A stretch of 64,000 nt of DNA from Anthonomus grandis grandis (taxonomy: Eukaryota > Arthropoda > Insecta > Coleoptera > Curculionidae). Position 1 is the first letter of the stretch. Each line of letters begins with the position of its first letter. Location: assembly GCF_022605725.1 (NCBI RefSeq), contig NC_065547.1, positions 9,527,167 to 9,591,166 of the forward strand, in the 5' to 3' direction. Position numbers and translations under genes: made by a program. Shown in pieces: positions 49,101 to 61,100 of the stretch. The notes beneath the pieces are model-generated. The model did no database searches and had not been told where the DNA came from. It was given only the letters and a program-made list of their open reading frames with translations.

Positions 49101-52100
49101 TTAAATAAAAATAAAAATAAAAAGTGTAATGTATGTACAGGACACAAACAAAAAGAAACAAGAATAAACCTACAGTACCTAATTTAACAAAAACATTATT
49201 AATACAAATGCAAATACCAGGGGGCAACAATAAAATTAAACAAAGATAAAACTTAACTTATTAACAAATAATAAATAAAATAATTAAAAACGGGCTAAAA
49301 TGTGTAAAACTAAAAATAAACATGTAAAATATTTATATACAGGACGAGAAACAAAAGAAACGAGAATAAACCTACAGTGCTAAGATGTATAAATAAAATA
49401 AATAAAACGGGCTAAAATCTGTAAAATTAAAATAAACAAATATAACTATCTGTACTAACAGTTATCTAAAAGAAATTTTCTTAGGAGCCTTTTGAACCGG
49501 TTTAGATTATCACAGTTTTTTATTATCACAGGTAATTTGTTAAATTCAGATAATCCCTTATATAAAACCGAGTTTTGCATTTGGGTCGAATTGCATCGTT
49601 CCAATAAAATAAAATCTGTACGATTTCTCGTATGATAACTATGAATATCACTAAATACCTTCAATCCATCACACAAATAGTTAGGTAACAAATTATGTTT
49701 AAGTTTAAAAACAAACAGATACACATTAAATAAAACCCTTTGCTTCACAGACAACATATTCAAAACATTCAACATACATTTAATTGGCGTATACCAACTA
49801 CATTTTAAAATTTGTCTCATAGCTCTATTTTGTATTTTCTTCATTTGGTTTATTTTATACTGAGGTAGATTAAATAACAAAGTCGAACAGAATTGTAAGT
49901 GTGGGAGAGCAATAATATTATAGAGTTGTAGTTTTGTATATATGCTTAAGTTTTTACCTATTCGAGTTATAAAACCGACTTTTTTTGAAAATTTTCGCAT
50001 TACATAGTCAGCATGAACTTGAAAGTTTAGATTGCAATCCAACATTATGCCTAAATATTTAATTTCCCCATCATAAGTAATATTTTCCCTATTTACAGCT
50101 ATGTGCATATTTTGGATTTTCGCTTCACTAAGCTTTGATTTCTTTCTAAATATGCAAAATTCGGATTTATCAGTATTTAAACATAGCTTATTAACACACA
50201 GCCAGTCAAAAATACGCTCCAAATCATCATTCAAATCTTTCTGCATTTGTTGTAAGTTTTTACCTATAATATAAAGCATTGTGTCGTCAGCAAGAAGAAT
50301 AATTTTACACTTAAGTGTTACTCTAACCATATCATTAATATAGATTAAAAATAACAGCGGACCCAAAACCGTTCCTTGTGGTACACCATATTTAACATTT
50401 ACAGACTCCGACAAACAATTTTTATAAGACACACGTTGAGATCTTTTATCCAAGTATGACTTAAACCACTCTAAAACAGTATTCTTGATTCCTATATGCT
50501 CTAATTTGTTTATTAAAATACTCCTATCTACTGTTTCAAAATTCAAAATTCCTCTTAAAATCAAGAAAAACGGCTAAGACATAGTTATTAGAGTCGACGG
50601 CCCTAAGAAAATCATCACACATACCAACAACAACAGACTCGCAAGAATGATTCTCTCTAAAACCTGATTGGTTAGGAATAATTATTTTATTTGAATCACA
50701 GAAGTTTAGCAACTGTTCTTTAACAACAACTTCTAAAACCTTCTCATATAATGGCACCGTATTTATTGGATGAAACTCATTATATAATTTCCTGTTATTT
50801 ACCTTAGGAACAGGAATGATAGTTGTTAATTTCTAAGATTCTGGAAAAACACCATTGCTAAGTGATGTGTTAATAACATCTAAAAGACGATTACCAACTG
50901 CATATACTACGTCACAAAGGACTTGCTTAGAGATGCCACACTCACCCCCACCCACATTTTTTAGGTTTTTTATCATTTCCTTCATTCTAACCATTGTTAA
51001 TTTTTCAAAATTACTAAATATTCCGGAGTTAATATTCCAGAGTTACCGTAGAAAACATCATTTTTATACTTTTTTACATAGAATCTTAAAAACTGGACAA
51101 CCCTCCTACCTTGTAGCGTTATTTAATCAATTTTTACATCAGCATCATACAAGATTTGTTAATAATAATATGTTAATAATAATTTGTTAATAACCTTCAT
51201 TTCTTCCAAACCATGCGTGCTGTGCTGTTGTCAGATTTTCCCGCAAAAATAAAATAAAATAAGATAGGATATCCAGTAAAATTAATATATTTACTATTAG
51301 CTGCCCTTGTTTTGTCTCGCGCACGCCTTTCGCCCTTTTTTTTCTGCCATTTGCTGTTCCATTGAAAATCTTATTGACTTATTTATGTATAGTTTAGGTT
51401 ATACAGGGTTACCGCGCACAAATGCACATGATTTGTGTATTTTGTGATATCGGCCACTATGGTCGCGCTGTAGTCCTTTTTGTCCTCGAGTTATATAGTA
51501 TATAGTTGTAAAATTGATTATGTATGATTTGTATATGTATATATTGGGCAAATAAAGAAATTTGATTTGATGTAACATATTATGGTTATTATACAGTATT
51601 GTTAATGACCTAAAAGTTTACGACTGAAATTCCCCAAAATGAAGTTCGCAAACACGGAATAAATCATTTGACAAAATGGAGAAAAATAACTGCAAGCGTC
51701 CAGAGTGCAAATCTCTTACATTTATTGTGGTAAGTACCAAATACGCCTATACTTAAATAAAGACCGAAATTGTTTAATTCGATTCCATACTGAATAAGTT
51801 AATGACACTTCTACAATATGGAATATAAAATGTTTAGTACATGGCGTTTCATATACGGTATGCACATTTTTGATTAAAAATTTTGATAGAAACAGAATAT
51901 ATAATTTTTTACTTATTTTTCCATTTACGTGTGCGCATTTATTTATTTCAGTCTTCAGGGGAAAACTTGATTCACTCTTGGTAGAAAATCTAGTTTTACT
52001 TCTTTCTACTGTGTTAGATCAAAATTTTCTCCAATTTAACAACCGTTTTTTTTAAACAAAAAGAAGGACCGGCAATGGCAACCGGCTCTTGTTTGTCGCC

Positions 52101-55100
52101 ATTTCTTGTATTTCTTAGTAACTTAGAAACAAAAATAATGAGCAGTAATTTTAAAAATAACATCATCACTCCAGAAAAACACCCGAATCCCACCAGAATC
52201 TAAGAAATATAAGTAAAGATCAGATAAATCTCTACTTGGAGAATTACCCACTAATGGACAAACACTATTGTGGTAGGTGGTACAATAAAATTTTTTGAAC
52301 GATTACCATATGTTATGTTATATAAGATTGCTGCTAATAGGCTGCAAACTGTCATACAAAATACCACTTATTATTTTAATATAAACTATCCGTAAAATGA
52401 TAAAGTTGCAAGAGCGAAAAATGACACGTGTTTTCACGAATGAAGTCTTGATGTCTATATATGAATATTAAGTACTCTAAAAATTAATCTTGAACTTCAA
52501 TAAGCGTGCACAGACATGTTAAATAATTTATATAGAAAAACCAGCAGCAGCACATTATTCAAATAAATAATTTTTAACCAACCTTTTCTCTTCAACACAC
52601 CAACTGGGACCATTACAGAAGGAGGTGCTCCCGCGGTCTGACCTGCCTGCTGTAGAGGTGACACTGTAGAGCAATACTCCAGGGGATTGTTCGGGTTTGG
52701 CCTGAATGGGGAATTTTCCGTTTCTGGCGAATTGGTATTTGACGAAGAGGCATTGTTTGGTCTATCTCTGAAATAACATTAAAAATGTTTTTACTGTAAA
52801 TCGTATTTTAAGTACAGCGTATTTATTAAGGGTTATCGTTCAGGGAATACACTACCAATAGTTTAATGTTCTGTTGGCTTATGTGGAGATTTTAATGTCA
52901 ACTCTTAGAGTTTACAAATAATAACACCTTACTTGTTTATTTTTTAAAATCTTGTGGTTTAAATATTATGGTGAAAGGTCGAAACAGGATAACTTCTCAT
53001 TCTGCAACTCAAATTGATTATGTGTGTACCAACATTGAAAATAACAATTTTGTGTGTAATATTATAAATTCGGGACTTTCTGGTCATGAAGATGTGGCAT
53101 GTCATTTTAATATAGCTTGTAAGTCTAGCATAGTTGGCGGAAAGAAGGGTAGAATTTATAGTTGGACAAATTATAGTACAGTCTTGTAACTAAGTTGCTT
53201 GTGCGACTGGCAGAGCATTATGACTACTCCCGATCCCTTAAAATCCTTTCACAAAATGTTATGTGAGATTCAAAATGTTATGTCAGACATCAATAATGCA
53301 TTTCCAGTCAGGACATTAAAGAAAAAATCTAGAAAGAATTGGATTACTAAGGGAGTTAAGGTATCTGCAAGAAATGTCAGCACTGCAAAATCACTGCACT
53401 ATATTCGCAAATTTTTTATAAATAACAACAATTTTGTTAATTATTTTAACACATATAGAGCCTTGTATTGAGTAATTATTAAGAAAGCTAAAAATAATTA
53501 TCGCAAAAAAAGATTAAGTAATTCATAATACTCAGAGAGAAGCTTGGAAAGTGGTCAATAAACTGAGAGGGAAGCAAAGGAATGTTTCATGCCTAGGATC
53601 AAATATAGAACCCAATCAATTGAATGAATTTTACTGCACTATTGGTAGGAACTTAGCAAGTAAAATTCCAAATTTTTATGATTTTCATTAATACTTTGAT
53701 TACATAATATTCATAATACTTTGAGTCAAATTCATTCTTTTTCTTACCTGTTGATCTTATAGAACTGAAATCATGGCATATGTGACGCAAAAAAATATAA
53801 TTCTGAGTGACCAGTTTTTCATTTTTAGAGTCTTTTTTAGGGACTCAACAATGGGGAGCTGCAGCGGTATTCTGTGATCTGACCAAGGCATTTGATTGCG
53901 TTGATCATGGAGTTAGAGGGCTGTCTCTTCAATGGTTTGGTTCATATTTAAGAGATAGGCGACAGCCTGTAACTGTAAATGGGGTATTGTCAAGGGAGCA
54001 ATTTGTCACACATGGTGTCCCCCAGAGATCAGTGTTGGGTCAGATTTTATTTATATTGTATATGAATGACATGGCAAGTCAAGATCACAGGTAAATTTAC
54101 TCAATTTGCAGATGATGCAACAGTGCTGTCTCATGATCTTAGTGCTGCAAATCTAAATGAAAGAATAAATAGGGACATTACTGTGATAAAAAATGGTGTG
54201 ACTGTAATAAAATAACTCTAAATATTTCCAAAACTAGTATTATAAGTTTTAAATGCAGTTTAAGTAGAGTATCCTTGAGTACAAGTGCTTTAAAAAATTT
54301 AAGTGAAAGAACTTTTTGGGAATAGGCATAGACAACAAATTAAAATTTGAAAGCCGTATAAGGCTACTAAGCAATAAACTAGCATCAAACTGTTATGCTC
54401 TTAAGGTGGTGTCCCAGGAGGTTGAGTTTAGTGTTGCCAAAAATACTTATTTTGCATTAATTGAATCAAATCTAAGGTATGGATTATGTTTCTGGGGTGC
54501 ATGTTGTGACCAACTTTTCAAAAGTGGTTTTTTTGTTGCAAAAAAGGGCTATCAGATACATTTGCAAAATTGGAGCGAGGGATTCATGCAAAGAACTTTT
54601 CATTTCACACAAAATCTTAACTGTGCCTTCTTTATTCATTTTGGAATCCGTTTGTCTTATTCATAAAAAAATATAAAAGCCACAGCAATGGAACAGGAAG
54701 ACATGAATATAGCAGTAGAAGGGCCAATGATGTAACTTTACCGATACCTAACAGTACATCAATAAAAACATCTTTTATTTTCGATGTTAAAAAGCTGTAT
54801 AATCATCTTCCTGCAGATATCAAAGTGATTCATAATAAAAAGCTCTTTCGAAAAAGTGTAAAAGGATTGCTTGTTGCAAAAGGCTACTATGAAATAGGAG
54901 ACTTTTTAGCAGAGAGATTTTAAATGTACTATGTCCTTTTTTAACATGTTTTAATGTTAAAGTTTTAATATTTTATCGATGTATATGTAAATTTAAGTTT
55001 TAATTTTAATATTGTAATTTATTTATTTGTATTATATGTTAAATCTAGTTTATTGTATTCTTACTATATTATGGTTTGATCAATTTTTTGTTTTTTTTAC

Positions 55101-58100
55101 AGCTTTGTCAACAAGATTTCTTATGACAATAAAGCTTATATTGATTGATTGATTTATTGATTGAATACTGTAGAAATATAAAAGGTTTCCTGAGGAGCGA
55201 TTTGACGGTAAAAATATGGTTTTGGGTTATGTTATGGTGTTCATTTAATTAAATGATACACCGATGTATGTCTAAATTCAACTACTTTTATTCTCTACGC
55301 TTATAAGGTATTTACAGCTACTCGAAATCAGATGTAGTCGCGGCACCTAAACTTAGATGCGCATATTCAAATTCAATTTCAAAACGTTTATTTGCCAATA
55401 TCAAAAATTACAAAACAATTGTACTCATGATGTAAGTGAAGTTAGCAAATAGGAATGCATCTCGATTATAAAAACCGTTTTTCAAAAGTACTTCTGTAAA
55501 AGACACTCTTAACTGATACATCCTACAAAACAACAAAAAAATTAAACAAGTAAAAAGATAACAAAAAAAAACCTAACGTAAATATATTTTTTTCGATACT
55601 TTTTGATCATGGGAGCTTGAAAAAAAAATTATTTATATTTATGTACACAGGGCAGGGGTAGGCAGCGACTGAATCAGGGAAGCACAGGAGAGAAAACACA
55701 TCTAATATACAGTCAGTCAAAATGAAACTCGTACACCTAAGGTTTCTTTTACATTCTGTACAAATAACGTGCAAAATATTTCCAACTATATATATATCTG
55801 CAATCAGCATAAAATGTTAAAGTTGTTGAGCAAAAATATGCAAAGAATGCATGCTGAGCATAAAAAAGTACAAGAGATAAGAAAATGTTATGGTCAAAAT
55901 GAAACCCGTACATCATATTTACTTTACAATAACATTAATATTATTTATAGTTAGCACTTGGTATTAAGAGCATCTGTTACTTTTAACACTCCTGTGAAAT
56001 TTTTAATTGAGTTTAGTTAATTTTTTGTCCTTCTTTTACCATATGGGGCGTCAGCGTGGACAAACAAGCGTTGTAGAACGCCAATTTATTATACAACATT
56101 GGAAAGATGGAAAATCATTGCGACAAATTTCCAAAATGGTTTGTAGGCCGCACTCTACCGTGCAAGGAGTTGTGGATCGTTATAAAAGTGGAAATAGAAT
56201 ATCAAATAAAGTAAGGAAAAGCCCTCGAAAAATGTTTAATTCGTACGACGAACGTTGGATCCTCAGGAAAGTTGCGGAAAACCCGAAAATATCTGCACCG
56301 AAGTTGGCAAAAGAAATTGATAAATATATACGAAAAACAGTTAATCCTCACAGTCAGAAATTTTCTAAAAAAAATAATATTCATAGTAGAGTGGCTCGAA
56401 GAAAACCTTGGATCAGTAAGGTAAATAAAATCAAGAGGTTAAGCTTTGCTGAAGAACACAGAGACAAAGATTTTTTATTTTGGAAGGACGTAATTTTTAC
56501 AGATGAGCGTAAATTTTGTATTTTCGGATCAGATGGACAACAACGAGTGTGGAGAAAGCCCAATGAATCTCTCAAAGAACAAAATCTACGAGCCACAGTA
56601 AAGCACGGAGGTAGTTCAGTCATGGTCTGTGGGTGTATGTCAGCTGCAGGTCCTGGAAATCTACATTTTATAAAGGGTATAATGGATCAGAACATGTATT
56701 TGGACATACTTAAGCAGAATTTAAAGGCAAGCTCCCGAAAATTCCGAATTGAAAAAAAAATTTAATTCTACCAGGACAATGATCCAAAGCATGGACATTT
56801 GGACATAACTGTCCAAAAGTACTTGAAACTCCACCGCAAAGTCCAGATATTAATGTCATTGAAAACTTATGGTCACATTTGAAAGTTGCTATAAGAAACC
56901 ATGAAATTTCAAACAAAGAGCAATTAAAAGTCGTGATTCAAGAAGAATAGTCTAAAATATCACCCGAATATTGTGAAAAATTGGTGCGATTAATGCCCAA
57001 TCGTTTGGCAGATGTTATAAAAAATAAAGGACTACCAACAAAATATTAATCTCTTTTTTATGTTTTTTTTCCTGTATATTTTTAATGTTGTACGAGTTTC
57101 ATTTTGACTGACTGTATATAAATATACATATGATACAGGTATATCTTGTTAATTGCGAAACGAAAATCTAAGTGTAGGCTTGACCCAGTACAGCTACATG
57201 AATATGACACAACCTGAATAAAAAGAAACTGGAAAAAATCCAAATTACATCTCAATACATATTAAGCATCATACTGTGACTGCATAAGCATATTTAATCT
57301 TTCTTATACTTATAAAAAGAATAATCTTTAACAAAATGAGGCAAATTGTGCCACAAATGAACAGCAACGTAACTAAATGATTTTTAAAAAGCTGCTTTTG
57401 TATGTTGAGGAACCCTGAAAAATATTAAACCGTCTGGAATTATGGTTGTGTTCATGCACATTGAAAAGCTTTCTTATGCCGGGTTTCCACCAACCGGACA
57501 CGAACTGTCCGTTTGAACAGAAAATTCGAACAGTTTTATTTTGAAAATGTTTCAAAACTGTTGTATCCCCAACGGACTTTCCGTTTACACCAGCAACGAA
57601 CTGAAATCAATAAAAACTGTTTATGTCCTGTTTAAGTTTTAGTCAGTTTACATCGAGACACCGGACACGGCATTTGGGAAAATGTGGCCCGCAGCAAATA
57701 TGTTAAAACAAGATGACGAGGATTTATTTTTGCTAGGAGCTGCATATTTTATTATGAATAAAAAGAACAAAAATAAACGTCAATTTTGGGTAAGACCATC
57801 TTTAAGGCAAAAGCAGAAAATGTGACTTCTAAACTATTGCAATATCTAAGAGAGGATTATATAAGTATAGGAGATGAACTGCGATCAAGTTTTAAGAACT
57901 TTTGAATTTTGAAAAATGTCAAGCACAGATTTTGAAAATTTATGTTGTTTAATTCTCCCTATCATTAGCAAGAACAACACCTACAGAGGCTCTATCCCTG
58001 CAGTGGGTCGTTTTGCCATTACATTGAGGTTTCTAGTAACAGTCTAGATGGTACAGCGGTACCATCTCTATTAAGAATTGTTTTGATCAAGGCCACTCTC

Positions 58101-61100
58101 TTCTGTAGTTCTTGGTTTATTTTTGTCTGGGAGAAAATCCATCAAATTATACTCAAACTATTAAGAACGAAAAAAAGAAGCCGCTTCAAACTTTTTATAT
58201 TTTTTATAATTACGCCTCTCTCTAGGATACTGCGAATTAATGTTGGCCAATTTTCGCTCAACTTCAGACACCCTACACATTTTTTCTAGTTTCATAGGGC
58301 ATCTATTTTTTTTTAAATTCTGTTTTTATAGTCTGCGTGTTTAGCATCCCATAAGCTTCTAAAATTGTTGTAGCCTTCAATTAAATTGGCGGTTTCCTCC
58401 ACTGTCCACACTTTTTTCTAAAAGTGCATATACCGGTTTGTATGCGTTAATATTTTGATACAAATAAATTAAAATACTTACAATAGACATTGCGACGTTT
58501 TTCTTTGACGTCGATGACAACAACGAAATTAAAAACAAACTGTCTTAAGACGTCTACACCAAGCAGACAAACATTTCTAGAACGCGCGGACCCTTTGAAG
58601 TTACCGACACTCGCCGGGACACTGTTTGTGTTCGTAAAAACTATATGGTGGGTTCCCGACTTAAATTCTGTATATAAAGAGTACATGTGATATTTGCGTC
58701 TATTTGACATTGAAAAAATAAAATGATTATTAAGATACGGGGTTATATGACTTTTGTAGCAAATATTAAAAAATAAAAACGCATACAGGAATTTTGCACT
58801 TTTTAAATAAAAGATGAAACTGAGGATGTAATTGCGTTATTGTAGATTACATCACCATAATCAAACAATGATAATATTAAAGAGATGTACAAAAAATACT
58901 TGGTTTCACTTGGTAAGTGACGCTTTAGATTATTTAAATATTTGAATTTTTTTGTTTATGTGGACTGAAAAAATTAATACCCAAATTCTTTGCTTCATTA
59001 ACCACAGGTACTATTGTCTTGTCTATTTTAACCATAAAGTCTTGAGAAACATGTTCTATGTTATTTCTACTGGATCCTAGAAATAAGAGACACGATTTTG
59101 AAGGGTTTAGTTTCAAATTGCGAGCTTTAGCATATATATGTAAATTATTTAAGTCGGAATTAAATTGTGTTTGTGAGTGTAGTAAGGAGTTTAATATAAA
59201 CGATGTATAAATCTGAGAATCATCGGCGTATTGTTGTAGTTTTGAATAAGACATGCGCTATCATATCAGCTATGTATAATGAGAAGAATATAATATCAGA
59301 TTTTGAGTATAAGAGGTGAGAATCAATCTCCACGCATTGAAACCTGCTGGTCAGGTAGGATCTTAGTAAGACAATTGAAGTATTAGAAAAACCAAAGAAA
59401 GTTAATTTAGCTACTAGCATATCATGATTTAGAGTGTCAAATGCCTTACTAAAATTTATTGTTAATTGTTTTTGTTCTTCATAGTGCTTGATATCATTCA
59501 TAAGATTTACAAGACGAGTAGTTGTACTAAATTGTTTCCTAAACCCGGATTGACATTCAGGTATAATTTTATAAGAATTTGAAAATGCAATAATTTGATT
59601 ATACATATGTATCTCTAGAACCTTACACAAAATAGATAAAATACTAATAGGGCGTAGATCTTTAGCTTTTTTGGGGTTTGAGACTTTTTGGGGAAATTGA
59701 TTTTCTAAGATACAGGAATTAATAATATTGAGGAGCGGCGGTTTGCTACAGAATGGGAAACAAGTTATAACATCTCTTATTGATAATCCATCATGGCCTA
59801 CTGAATTAGTATCTATTGATGCTATAATATCTTTTAAAGTAATCTCATCCATAAGATTAAAATTTAGTAAATTGGAGAAATTGAAAGCTTTTTTTATTTT
59901 CATAGCAGGAAATTTTTTCATATCATGACAGGTTAAGAATTGCGGTAGTTAGGGTTGTTAACCTTCGTCTTCCCACGTTAGAAAAGTTACGTAAAGTCCC
60001 AAGTGGGGTACATTTGTACCCCATCATGAAAATGATACTACTGATACATTTACATGTTTTTAATTATACAAATACATAAAATAAACTTGTAACTAATCAA
60101 ATTATAAAAAAAAACATAGTTAATTTTCTTTGCACTTCACTACTTTCACATGATGTTCCGCGCATATGAAATTTTGACACTCCTTGCAAAGTTGTCTAGA
60201 TTTGCGATCTCTATTTCGATCACAGAGATAACAACGTCCACTTTTAAGTCTTTTATTTTGGTTTTCAACTGGAGGAGACGCCAAGTCTGAAACAACATCG
60301 CGCATATACTGCCTTAGCGTCTAGCTCAAGCGTCCTGAGTTATTATATCTTCGTACAATATATTCTCCTAACTGAAGCAAAAAATATCGTCGGTCGTCCT
60401 TAGATTTTTGGATACTTGATATCCCATAAAATAAAAGAGTTTAGTGCCGCAATATCTAATAATTGGCCAAAAATTGACATTGGCCATCGATTGCAAATTC
60501 TGCGAGTATTGCTTTACCATTTTATCTGTGGTGTCTACAGCACCCTTTGTATCATTATAATGAAGTATAATATGAGGTTTATTCTTATATTTTTCATCTG
60601 CAACAGGATCATCATGATGTTTCGTAGACAATAAAATAACTGCTTTGCCTTTGCTAGGTGTATAAGACACAATAGTATGTTCTTTTGTGAATGCAAACAT
60701 ACTAGAAAATTCAGGCCTAAATAATTTGGGTTGCAACTCGTTTGGAATGTATGACTTATTTTTTCTGAGGGTTCCACACAGGGTAAGTTTTTTTTCAGCA
60801 AGCTTATCTGCCAGTGGTAGACTTGTAAAAAAATTATCAGTGGTTACTCCATATCCAGTGACAAGGGGTTCAACAAGATCCAGAACCACTGTCTCACCCT
60901 GATTTTTTTCTGATTTGTTATTTATTTTACCAAGATAAACCTGTAAATTTGCACTGTACGAATTTTTACTATCCGCCATTGCCCAAATTTTAAGGCCATA
61001 TTTATCGGGCTTACTTCTCATGTAAACTCGAAAAGGACATCTCCCTCTGAAGGAAACAAGTTACTCATCTACAGTAACATGTGACCTAGGTGAATAGGCC

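Larger units (their letters stand above)
57477..58660. mobile_element. PIF/Harbinger element, internally deleted
   Basis: The ends TGCCGGGTTTCCACCA and GGTGGGTTCCCGAC are imperfect inverted repeats flanked by TTA (57474-57476, 58661-58663), the Harbinger target. It carries remnants of both Harbinger genes, on opposite strands. Confidence 0.8.
55370..59955 (-). mobile_element. LINE interrupted by Tc1 and PIF/Harbinger insertions
   Basis: Minus-strand pieces are colinear: reverse transcriptase (59921-58934), its C-terminal part (58930-58661), and a C-terminal tail RKLFNVHEHNHNSRRFN and YVAVHLWHNLPHFVKD (57476-57300). The 3' sequence continues across the Tc1 to an end at about 55370 (GCAAATAAACGTTTTGAAAT). 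Removing 57477-58660 and 55710-57114 rejoins the LINE. A piggyBac lies just upstream of its preserved 5' part. Confidence 0.8.
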
